A stretch of DNA of 64,000 nt, taken from positions 1,807,001 through 1,871,000 of the forward strand of contig NZ_CP029552.1 of the NCBI RefSeq assembly GCF_003173775.1, read 5' to 3'. A program made the translations under genes and the position numbers. The stretch is from Methylobacterium sp. 17Sr1-1. Its GTDB lineage: Bacteria > Pseudomonadota > Alphaproteobacteria > Rhizobiales > Beijerinckiaceae. Below, in pieces: positions 52,837-60,506 of the stretch; the first letter of the stretch is position 1, and the number at the start of each line of letters is the position of its first letter. The notes under the pieces are model-generated. The model had not been told where the DNA came from, made no database searches, and saw only the letters and a program-made list of their open reading frames with translations.

Positions 52837-53028
52837 GAAGCCCTCTCGACGAAAGGGCGCGATGTCGCGACGAGTCCCGCTCGGCCCGGGCGCCCGCATG
52901 CATGATCAGCGTTCCGGCTCGACTGGGCGTCCTTCGTTTGAGGGACACTTAACCGGTGATTCGACTTCCCAGTGGCGGTTTCCGGAAGTCGATCGGCGAG
53001 CCGGAGGCTGTCACGACTTCCACCCCCC

Positions 53029-54384
53029 TCAATGCGCGCTGCCCGTCGCCACGAACTTGAACAGGAATACGCCCGCGATCACCCACACCACCGGCTTCAC
53101 GTCGCGGAAACGGCCGGTGAGCAGCTTGATCACCGCGTAGGTGATGAAGCCGAAGGCGACGCCGTTGGCGATCGAGTAGGTGAAGGGCATGAGCAGCGCG
53201 GTGACGCAGGCCGGCAGCACCTCGGTCAGGTCGTCCCAGTCGAGATCGACCAGCTCGTGCAGCATCAGGCAGGCGACGTAGAACAGGGCCGGCGCCGTGG
53301 CGTAGGCCGGGACCGAGCCGGCGAGCGGCGCGAAGAACAGGCAGGCGAGGAACAGGAAAGCCACGGTCGCGGCGGTGAGCCCGGTGCGCCCGCCCTCCTC
53401 GACGCCGGACGCGCTCTCGAGATACGCCGTGGTGCTCGACGTGCCCAGCAGCGAGCCGACGAAGATCGACGACGAATCCGCCATCAAGGCCTTGTCGAGG
53501 CGCTCCATCTTGCCCTCCGTGAGGAGGCCCGCCCGGTTGGCGACGCCCATCAGCGTGCCGGTGGCGTCGAAGAGCTCGACCAGGAAGAACACCAGGATCA
53601 CGTTGAGCAACCCGCCCGACAGGGCGCCGGTGATGTCGAGGGCGAACAGGGTCGGGGCGATCGAGGGCGGCAGCGACGCGACGCCCTGGAAGGTGTTGTC
53701 GGCGACGACGAAGCTCAACGCCGTGACCGTCAGGATGCCGGCCAGCAGCGCGCCCCGCACCTTGCGCACCGAGAGCACGGCGACGATCAGGAAGCCCAGC
53801 ACCGCCAGCACCGTGCTCGGCTTGTGCAGGTCGCCGAGGGTGACGAAGGTCGCCGGGCTCGCCGCCACCACGCCGGCGCTCTTGAGCGCGATGATCGCGA
53901 GGAACAGTCCGATGCCGACCGTGATGGCGATGCGCATCGAGCGCGGGATGCCTTCGACGATGATCCGGCGCAGGCCCGTCAGGGTGACGACCATGAAGAG
54001 CAGGCCGGAGATGAACACCGCCCCGAGCGCCGCCTGCCAGGTGTAGCCCATCTGGAGCACCACCACGTAGGCGAAGTAGGCGTTGAGCCCCATGCCGGGG
54101 GCGAGCGCGATCGGGTAGTTGGCGTAGAACGCCATCACCAGCGAGCCGATCGCCGCGACGAGGCAGGTGGCGACGAACACCGCGCCCTTCGGCATCCCGG
54201 CATCGCCCAGGATGTTGGGGTTGACGAAGATGATGTAGGCCATCGTCAGGAAGGTGGTCAGCCCGGCGAGCAGCTCCGTGCGCACGGTGGTGCCGTGGGC
54301 CGAGAGCGCGAAGGTGCGCTCCAGGAACCCTTCGTGAGAGGGACCGGTCGATCGGGTCAGCCGGTCGTCGCGCTTCAGGTCCAT
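53029..54384 (-). CDS. NCS2-family purine permease (AzgA type)
   Basis: This 451-residue permease of the nucleobase-cation symporter 2 family has about 13 hydrophobic segments. AzgA/PbuG-type marks are ELLAGLTTFLTMAYIIFVNPNIL, YPIALAPGMGLNAYFAY and GTSSTTAYLESASGVEEGGRTGLTA. It likely imports hypoxanthine, guanine or adenine. ATG 54384 is supported by GAGGAGG upstream and overlaps the molybdenum hydroxylase stop by 10 bases. So the permease is the last gene of a purine-related operon. Confidence 0.92.
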   Translation of the reverse strand: MDLKRDDRLTRSTGPSHEGFLERTFALSAHGTTVRTELLAGLTTFLTMAYIIFVNPNILGDAGMPKGAVFVATCLVAAIGSLVMAFYANYPIALAPGMGLNAYFAYVVVLQMGYTWQAALGAVFISGLLFMVVTLTGLRRIIVEGIPRSMRIAITVGIGLFLAIIALKSAGVVAASPATFVTLGDLHKPSTVLAVLGFLIVAVLSVRKVRGALLAGILTVTALSFVVADNTFQGVASLPPSIAPTLFALDITGALSGGLLNVILVFFLVELFDATGTLMGVANRAGLLTEGKMERLDKALMADSSSIFVGSLLGTSSTTAYLESASGVEEGGRTGLTAATVAFLFLACLFFAPLAGSVPAYATAPALFYVACLMLHELVDLDWDDLTEVLPACVTALLMPFTYSIANGVAFGFITYAVIKLLTGRFRDVKPVVWVIAGVFLFKFVATGSAH

Positions 54385-57104
54385 TGCTCCTCCTCGCCGC
54401 TCTGGGTCGCGTCGCTGATCTGTCGGTAGATCCGGTCGGGGGCGAAGGGCGTCGCGGTCAGCCGCGCGCCGGTCGCGTCCCGGATGGCGTTGGCGAGCGC
54501 CGCCGCCACAGGGTTGAACGGGCTCTCGCTCATCGACTTGGCGCCGAGCGGCCCGATCGCGTCGTGGGTGTCGGCGAAGATCACCTCGGTGCGGGGCACG
54601 TCGGCGATGGCCGGGATGTGGTAGGTGCGGAAGGACGGGGTCGCGACGCGGCCCTCGCCGTCGACCCGCAGATCCTCGTAGAGCGCCGCGCCGAGCGCCT
54701 GGGCGACGCCGCCCTCGATCTGGCCGCGGCACTGCACCGGGTTCATCACCCGTCCGGCATCCGCCGCGTGGACGCTCCGGAGGATGCGCACCTCGCCCGT
54801 CCCCGGATGCACCGCGACCTGGAAGCCCTGGACGTTGAACGCCACCGAGCGCGGGGTGCCGTCGGCGTGACCGACCGCCTCCGCGGGGCCGAGATCGGCG
54901 AGCGGCACCCGCGCCTCGCCCGAGACGGCGAACGCGCCGTCGAGCCGGCAGGCGGCGGGATCGACCCCGAGGCGGGCGGCGGCGCGCTCGCGCAAGGTCG
55001 CGGCCAAGCTGTCCGCGGCGCGCAAGGTGGCCTGGCCCGCCACCACGATGCCGGTGCTGCCATAGGCGCCGGTATCGTGCCCGACCGCGTCGGTGTCGCC
55101 CTGGCGCAGGGCGATCCGGTCCGGCGTGGTGCCCAACGCTTCCGCGGCGATCTGGCCGTGCACCGTCGAGGTGCCGTTGCCGAACTCGACCGTGCCGACG
55201 CTCAAGGCGTAGCGCCCGTGCTCGCCGAGGGCGATGCGGCTTTGCGCGAAATGACCGCGGGGCGGGATCGTGTCGATCATCGACAAGGCCATGCCGGATC
55301 CCGTGCGCCAGCCCGGCCTCCCCGGGGGAGGGGACGCGGACAGGGCCTCCGCGACCCGGTCGAGGCATTGGTCGAGGCCGTAGCTGCCGTATCGGACGTC
55401 GTGCGGCTCCAGGCTCGTCGAGACCATCGGGTCGCCGGGGCGGATCACGTTGCGCCGCCGCAGCTCGAACGGATCGAGGTCGAGCGCCCGAGCGAGCTCG
55501 TCCATGGCGGATTCGACCGCGAAGATGGTCTGGCTCAGCCCGTAGCCGCGAAACGCCCCGGCCGGCAGGGTGTGGGTGTGGACGGCGTAGCCGTCGACCC
55601 GCTTGTTGGCGCAGCGATAGACCGCGATCACCTCGTTGCAGCCGTGATGCAGCACGCCGCCGGCATGGTTGCCGTAGGCGCCGGTATTCGACAGCACGTC
55701 GAGGGCGATCGCCGTCAGGGTGCCGTCGCGGCGCGCGCCGAGGCGCACCCGCACCCGCATCGGGTGGCGGGTGGTGGTGGCGGCGAACTGCTCGGCGCGG
55801 GTCAGTTCCCAGCGCACCGGCCGGCCGGTCGCCAGCACGGCGAGCGCCACCAGGTCCTCGGTCAGCATCTCCTGCTTAGCCCCGAAGCCGCCGCCGACCC
55901 GGCCGCACTCGACCCGGACGTCCTCGCGCGGGAGATCGAACAGGGCGCACAGCGCGTCGCGGGTGAGGAACGGCACCTGGGTGCTGGAGCGCAGGACGAG
56001 CCGCCCGTCCGGATCGCGCCAGCCGATCGCCGCGTGGGTCTCGAGATGCGCGTGCTGGATCCGCTGCGAGGTATAGGTGCCCTCGTGCACCACCTCCGCC
56101 GCGGCGAGGCCGGCCGCGACGTCGCCGACCTCGCCATGGGCCTCGGCGGCGAGGTTGGGATGGGGGTGGAGCGGCGGCGCGTCCTCGCCGGTCGGGCGTG
56201 CGCCGTGGACGAGGGCTGCGTCGGGGTCGAGGGCGCGCTCGGGGTCGAGGCAGGCCGGCAGCACCGCGTAGTCGACGCGCAGGGCCCGGCAGCCGGCCTC
56301 GGCCGCCGCCTCGCTCTCGGCGAGCACCGCCGCGACGCGCTGGCCGACGAAGCGCAGCACGGGATCGAGCACCCTCGTGTCGCTGGCATCGTCGCCGGGG
56401 TTCTGGTGGCGGGCGGTGGAGAAGAGCCGGTCCGGCGCGTCGGCATGGGTGAGCACCCGCACCACCCCGGGGAGCGCCAGGGCGGCGCTGGCGTCGATGC
56501 GCAGGACGCGGGCATGGGCGTGGGGCGAGCGCAGCACCTTGAGATGCAGGGCGCCGGGCACGTCGAGGTCGAGGGTGTAGCGCGCCCGGCCGGTCACCAG
56601 GGCGGCGCTGGCCGGGGCCGGCGCACTGTGCCCGCAGGCCTGTGGGATAACTCCATCGATCCCCGCGATCGCGTCGGCGATCGACCGGTAGCCCGTGCAG
56701 CGGCAGAGGTTGCCCTTCAGCGCCGCCGGCAGATCCCGGCGCTGGCCCTGGTCGAGGGCCGCCGCCGTCATCACCATCCCGGAGGTGCAGAAGCCGCACT
56801 GGAACGCTTGCGCGGCGACGAAGGCCGCCTGCACGGGGTGCAGGGCGTCGGGCACGCCGCTATCCGGCGCGCAGGGGCCGGCGAGCCCCTCGACTGTCGT
56901 GATGCTGCGCTCCGCCGCCCGGAAGGCGGGCACCAGGCAGGAATGCAGCGGCTCGCCGTCGACATGCACCGTGCAGGCGCCGCAATCGCCGGCGTCGCAG
57001 CCCTTCTTGACCCCGAACCAGCCGAGCTCGCGCAGCAGGGTGCGCAGGCATTGCCCGGGGCGGGGTTCGGCCTCGTGCACCGTTCCGTTGACCGTCAGCC
57101 TCAT
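54375..57104 (-). CDS. Fused [2Fe-2S]-molybdopterin subunit of a xanthine dehydrogenase-type hydroxylase
   Basis: This is a 909-residue fused subunit. Residues 1-150 are a two-cluster [2Fe-2S] domain: Cys 36, 41, 44 and 56 (GCDAGDCGACTVH ... SCL) and Cys 103, 106, 134 and 136 (CGFC ... GNLCRCTG). The remaining 750 residues are the molybdopterin-binding hydroxylase: RVGGGFGAKQ, GAFRGYG, and GPLGAKSMSES at the C-terminal active-site loop with the essential Glu. Canonical xanthine dehydrogenases have FeS and FAD in one chain and Mo in another; here FeS is fused to Mo. It overlaps the FAD subunit gene by 4 bases and the purine permease by 10. The substrate may be a purine, but related enzymes act on other N-heterocycles. 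Confidence 0.88.
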   Translation of the reverse strand: MRLTVNGTVHEAEPRPGQCLRTLLRELGWFGVKKGCDAGDCGACTVHVDGEPLHSCLVPAFRAAERSITTVEGLAGPCAPDSGVPDALHPVQAAFVAAQAFQCGFCTSGMVMTAAALDQGQRRDLPAALKGNLCRCTGYRSIADAIAGIDGVIPQACGHSAPAPASAALVTGRARYTLDLDVPGALHLKVLRSPHAHARVLRIDASAALALPGVVRVLTHADAPDRLFSTARHQNPGDDASDTRVLDPVLRFVGQRVAAVLAESEAAAEAGCRALRVDYAVLPACLDPERALDPDAALVHGARPTGEDAPPLHPHPNLAAEAHGEVGDVAAGLAAAEVVHEGTYTSQRIQHAHLETHAAIGWRDPDGRLVLRSSTQVPFLTRDALCALFDLPREDVRVECGRVGGGFGAKQEMLTEDLVALAVLATGRPVRWELTRAEQFAATTTRHPMRVRVRLGARRDGTLTAIALDVLSNTGAYGNHAGGVLHHGCNEVIAVYRCANKRVDGYAVHTHTLPAGAFRGYGLSQTIFAVESAMDELARALDLDPFELRRRNVIRPGDPMVSTSLEPHDVRYGSYGLDQCLDRVAEALSASPPPGRPGWRTGSGMALSMIDTIPPRGHFAQSRIALGEHGRYALSVGTVEFGNGTSTVHGQIAAEALGTTPDRIALRQGDTDAVGHDTGAYGSTGIVVAGQATLRAADSLAATLRERAAARLGVDPAACRLDGAFAVSGEARVPLADLGPAEAVGHADGTPRSVAFNVQGFQVAVHPGTGEVRILRSVHAADAGRVMNPVQCRGQIEGGVAQALGAALYEDLRVDGEGRVATPSFRTYHIPAIADVPRTEVIFADTHDAIGPLGAKSMSESPFNPVAAALANAIRDATGARLTATPFAPDRIYRQISDATQSGEEEQWT

Positions 57105-57925
57105 GCGCCGCCCCCCATGAGCTCGGCCCGGGCCTCCTCGGCGAGGAGCCCGGTGACGTGGCGGCGCCAGTCCGGCGCCCCGTGGACGTCGTCGTACCAG
57201 AGGCCGGCGGGGATCGCGGCATCGAGCGCCGCCGCCAGCGCCCCGGCCTCCGGCAGGGCGGGACGGTCGATCCGCACCGGGCGCCGGGTCGCGGCCGTCA
57301 CCGTGAGGGCGAAGGCGCCGGACGGGTCCAGGGTGGCGATGGTGAGCGCGCCGGAGCGTCCGTTGGGACTGAGGGAGAGGCGCCGGAAGGCGGCGCGCCG
57401 CCGCAAGGCCGCCGCGGGCAAAACAATCTCCCGCAGGATCTCGCCGGGCGCGAGCGCCGTCTCCTGCGGCCCGCGCACCAGGTCGCGGACGGGCAGGGTC
57501 CGCTCGCCGCCATCCGGCGTCCAGATCAGGGCAAGGCCGTCGAGGGCGACCGCGAGGGCGATCATCGGCCCGGCGGGAAGCGCGAGGCAGAGATTGCCGC
57601 CGACGGTCGCGGCGTTCCAGACCTTGAACGAGCCGAGCAGCGCCCGGCAGCAGAGCCCGACCAGGGGCGCGGCGGTGAAGGCGGCCGGCAGCTCGATCCG
57701 GTCGAGGGCCGCGATGGTGCAGGTCGCGGCGATCCGCAGGCCCGCCTCGGTGACCGTGAAGGGCGCCCAGCCGAGGGAGGGCAGGTCGACCAGCCGGCTC
57801 ACCCCCTCCTGCGGCTCGGAAAAGAGCCAGGTTCCGCCGGCGAGCCAGGCATCGCCCGGCCGCCAGGCCGGCAGGCCGGCCCGGGCGCGGGGCGCCACAA
57901 CCTCCGTGATGCTGTTGAGGTCCAT
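57101..57925 (-). CDS. FAD-binding subunit of the molybdenum hydroxylase (CoxM/XdhA type)
   Basis: This 274-residue subunit holds FAD and passes electrons to the acceptor. FAD-binding text is LAGGTWLFSEPQEGVSRLVDLP and WNAATVGGNLCLALPAG, the AGGT and TVGGN motifs of the family. The C-terminal part carries the CO dehydrogenase flavoprotein C-domain (RRLSLSPNGRSGALTIA). ATG 57925 is chosen because similarity begins MDLNSITEVV; the ribosome site is weak. The stop overlaps the start of the FeS-Mo gene (ATGA), so it is the first gene of a three-gene operon. No xdhC chaperone gene is present. Confidence 0.87.
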   Translation of the reverse strand: MDLNSITEVVAPRARAGLPAWRPGDAWLAGGTWLFSEPQEGVSRLVDLPSLGWAPFTVTEAGLRIAATCTIAALDRIELPAAFTAAPLVGLCCRALLGSFKVWNAATVGGNLCLALPAGPMIALAVALDGLALIWTPDGGERTLPVRDLVRGPQETALAPGEILREIVLPAAALRRRAAFRRLSLSPNGRSGALTIATLDPSGAFALTVTAATRRPVRIDRPALPEAGALAAALDAAIPAGLWYDDVHGAPDWRRHVTGLLAEEARAELMGGGA

Positions 57926-58267
57926 GAGCCGTCGCGCGCGCCTCCCGCCTGCGCCCCCGGACGGGGCCGCGACTACCCTAAGGCAAGATCGCGTCCAATG
58001 GGCAGGGGTCCGGACAGCGTCCCGGAAAGTGTCCCGGGCGGACCGGGGCCGGCCGCGCGCCACCCCGGCCCGGGTCGCGGCGCGGATGAAGCCGGCGAAC
58101 CGTCTCCCTGTGGAGCTTTTAAATATTTGTTAGCAATTTGATTGACTTTAGCAAGTCGTTAACCCACTTATCGCGCATCTCGGGACGATGAACAGGTCGC
58201 CGTCATGCCGAAGCTAGAAAAGTTTACTTGCGGCTTTACGTTGTGGAGAGATACGGGGACGAAAGAC
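57926..58267. other. Divergent intergenic region with an AT-rich core
   Basis: This 342-base gap separates the molybdenum hydroxylase operon from the plus-strand unknown enzyme. The central part (about 58115-58170, aaatatttgttagcaatttg and on) is markedly AT-rich compared with the whole window and probably contains promoters. An in-frame ATG at 58205 may be the true start of the following gene. No other open frame is convincing. Confidence 0.45.
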
Positions 58268-59101
58268 ATGCGATCGGCTTCTCCAAGCGATGCGGATCTC
58301 ATCACGTCCGAGGCGCCGCGGTTCGACTTGACGTCGACGCGAAGGACAATTCGCCCCGGCGGGAAACGGGCGCCTCAATTCAATCCTGAGTTGATAATTA
58401 AGTCGTTCAACACCTGGGCTTTCAAGCGCGAACAGCCCGGCAATCCCGAGCGGCTGGTGCCGGCGGTCGCGGCCGCGGTCGCGGCCGGGCGCCCGCTCGA
58501 ATTCGTGCTGTACTGGGGCAAGGGCCCGCGGGCCGAGATCGCCGCGCCCGATCTCGCCTGCCTCGACTATCTCGGGCAGATGGCCGAGCGGGTGCGCCAG
58601 GCCTACGCGCCGGGAGCGGTGTTCCGGCTGGTCTTCACCGACACCCACGCCGCCTTGAACGGGCACCCGGCCGCGGCGGCGGATGCCTATTTCGGCGCCA
58701 TCGATGCCGCCGCGCAGGCCCGCGGCTTCGCGAGCGCCCGGCTCAGCGACGTCGTCGCCTTCGCCCGCGAGATCGGGGCGGACGCGCCCGCGGAGGAGCC
58801 CTCCGGCGAGATCCTGGCGAGCCTGATCGCCTGCGCGGCCAAGTGGTACCGCGGCGAGGGCTCCACCGAGCAGGGTGCCCTCGACTATTACCGCATGAAC
58901 ATGATCGAGAAGACCGCCATGGCGGCGGCCTTCCCGGAGGCGGTGTTCGTCACCTTCAACGGCAGCGAGTTCCGCGACCTGTTCCCGGCCACCATGCCGA
59001 TCTTCTACATGTACTCCCTGCGCCGCGGCGTCGGCGTGAAGCCCTGGTTCATGAGCGCCCAGGCGGAGGCCGTCCCCGCCGCCCCGCCGCCGGCCGGCTG
59101 A
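58268..59101 (+). CDS. Unrecognised protein with faint Dit1/PvcA (isocyanide synthase) resemblance
   Basis: This 277-residue cytoplasmic protein is without signal peptide or membrane segments. I do not recognise a named family. Text near residue 76, RPLEFVLYWGKGPR, followed 30 residues later by YAPGAVFRLVFTDTHAALNG, recalls the layout of isocyanide synthases of the PvcA/Dit1 family (PLEFVLP ... YAPGA ... SDG). The C-terminal part has DYYRMNMIEKTAMAAAFPE and IFYMYSLRRGVGVKPWF. ATG 58268 is used; ATG 58205 would add 21 residues. The first 60 codons are less GC-biased than the rest. It is followed by a DMT exporter gene. Confidence 0.7.
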   Translation: MRSASPSDADLITSEAPRFDLTSTRRTIRPGGKRAPQFNPELIIKSFNTWAFKREQPGNPERLVPAVAAAVAAGRPLEFVLYWGKGPRAEIAAPDLACLDYLGQMAERVRQAYAPGAVFRLVFTDTHAALNGHPAAAADAYFGAIDAAAQARGFASARLSDVVAFAREIGADAPAEEPSGEILASLIACAAKWYRGEGSTEQGALDYYRMNMIEKTAMAAAFPEAVFVTFNGSEFRDLFPATMPIFYMYSLRRGVGVKPWFMSAQAEAVPAAPPPAG

Positions 59102-59223
59102 CCCGCCTGCGCGGGCGGCGCCCGACGCACGGGCGCCGCCTCACCTCGTCGAATCGTGCCGCACCGGCGGCGGGCGGGTGCCCGTTTCCGCCGGATGAGT
59201 CGTCTTGCGCCGGAGATCCCCCC

Positions 59224-60258
59224 ATGCAGAGCGCCCCGCGCGCCCCGGCCCCCGATCGGGCGCCGGCGCAGGCCGCCCGCCCCGCCGACAACATCCCCCT
59301 GGGCATTGCGCTGATGATCGGCGCGACGGTGCTGCTGACCCTGTCGAACGCGGTCTCGAAGCACCTCGTCGGCCATTACCCGGTCGGCGAGGTGATGTTC
59401 CTGCGCTCCGGGATCGCCTTCGGGCTGGTCTGCGCCTTCCTGCTGCCGGCGACGGGGCTCGGGGTGTTTCGCACCAAGCGGCCGGGGGCCCACGTCGCCC
59501 GCGGGCTGTCGCAGGCGGTCTCCCAGACGCTGACGGTGCTGGCGCTCGGGCTGATGCCGCTCGCCGGCGTCACGGCGATCGGCTTCTCGGCCCCGCTCTT
59601 CGCGGCCGTGGTGGCGATCCTCTGGCACAAGGAGGCGTCGGACCCGGTGCGCTGGGGCGTGCTGATCGTCGGCTTCCTCGGCGTGCTGGTGGTAACCAAT
59701 CCGGGCGCCGACTCGCTCCAGGTCGGGGCGCTGTTCGCGCTGGGCAACGCGGTGATGTACGGCACCGTCACGGTGGCGGTGCGGGGCATGGCCAAGACCG
59801 AGACGGCCGGCACGCTGCTGATCTGGCAGATGGCCGTGATGGCGGCGGCCCACGCACTGCTGCTGGTCTTCGGCTTCCGCTGGCCGAGCGGGCCCGACGC
59901 CGCCCTGTTCGGGCTGCTCGGCGCCTCCAACGTCGGCGCGCAGTATCTCTGGACCCGGGCGCTCGCCTCGGCCCCGGCGACCGCGGTGTCGCCGTTCTAC
60001 TACCTGATGCTGGTCTGGGGGATGGGGCTCGGCTACCTCGCCTTCGGCGAGGTCCCGACCCCGCACCTCGTCGTCGGCGGCGCGATCGTGGTGGCGGCCG
60101 GTGCGCTCCTCCTCTGGCACGAGACCTGGACCCGCCGGCGCGCCAGCGCCCCTCCGCGGCTCGCCCGCCCGGAGGTGGTCCGCCTGCACCGGCCCGCGGT
60201 GCTCGGTTTGTCGAGGGATTCTGCGGCGCGAGGCTCACAGTCGGCCGCAAGCACTTGA
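59224..60258 (+). CDS. DMT-superfamily (EamA) transporter
   Basis: This 344-residue membrane protein has about 10 transmembrane segments in two EamA repeats: GIALMIGATVLLTLSNAVSKHLV, RGLSQAVSQTLTVLALGLMP, then SAPLFAAVVAILWHKEASD, GVLIVGFLGVLVVTNPG and the second half. It is an exporter by family, substrate unknown. GGAGA sits about 8 bases before ATG 59224. It lies 122 bases after the unknown enzyme on the same strand, so it may export its product. The C-terminal tail after 300 is hydrophilic and basic. Confidence 0.88.
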   Translation: MQSAPRAPAPDRAPAQAARPADNIPLGIALMIGATVLLTLSNAVSKHLVGHYPVGEVMFLRSGIAFGLVCAFLLPATGLGVFRTKRPGAHVARGLSQAVSQTLTVLALGLMPLAGVTAIGFSAPLFAAVVAILWHKEASDPVRWGVLIVGFLGVLVVTNPGADSLQVGALFALGNAVMYGTVTVAVRGMAKTETAGTLLIWQMAVMAAAHALLLVFGFRWPSGPDAALFGLLGASNVGAQYLWTRALASAPATAVSPFYYLMLVWGMGLGYLAFGEVPTPHLVVGGAIVVAAGALLLWHETWTRRRASAPPRLARPEVVRLHRPAVLGLSRDSAARGSQSAAST

Positions 60259-60506
60259 ATAGACAAACGAGGTGCGGATTCTTCTCTCTCCCGCCGTACA
60301 CGACACCGTGGCTCACGCATGTCGCACGGGCTGCGGGATCTTCGTAAGGCTCGCCCTTTCCCGGCTCTCCTTCCGCTGACGCTGCAATCGTCCGGGAAAG
60401 GGGGAGCTGGCTGATGACAACGGACCGCCTGGCATCTGACGCCAGCGCTCCGCCGGTTGCGTGACGGCCACGCGGCAAGTTCTGCCTGCGCCGCCCGGCC
60501 CCCCAT

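Noticed and set aside
52975..53005. Possible third copy of family B near cgacttcc ... ggaagtcg
   Set aside because: Only an imperfect 8-base inverted repeat is shared, without the conserved tail.
54384..58133. 1249-codon plus-strand open frame antisense to the molybdenum hydroxylase operon
   Set aside because: It has no recognisable domain, while the minus strand has complete FeS, Mo and FAD signatures.
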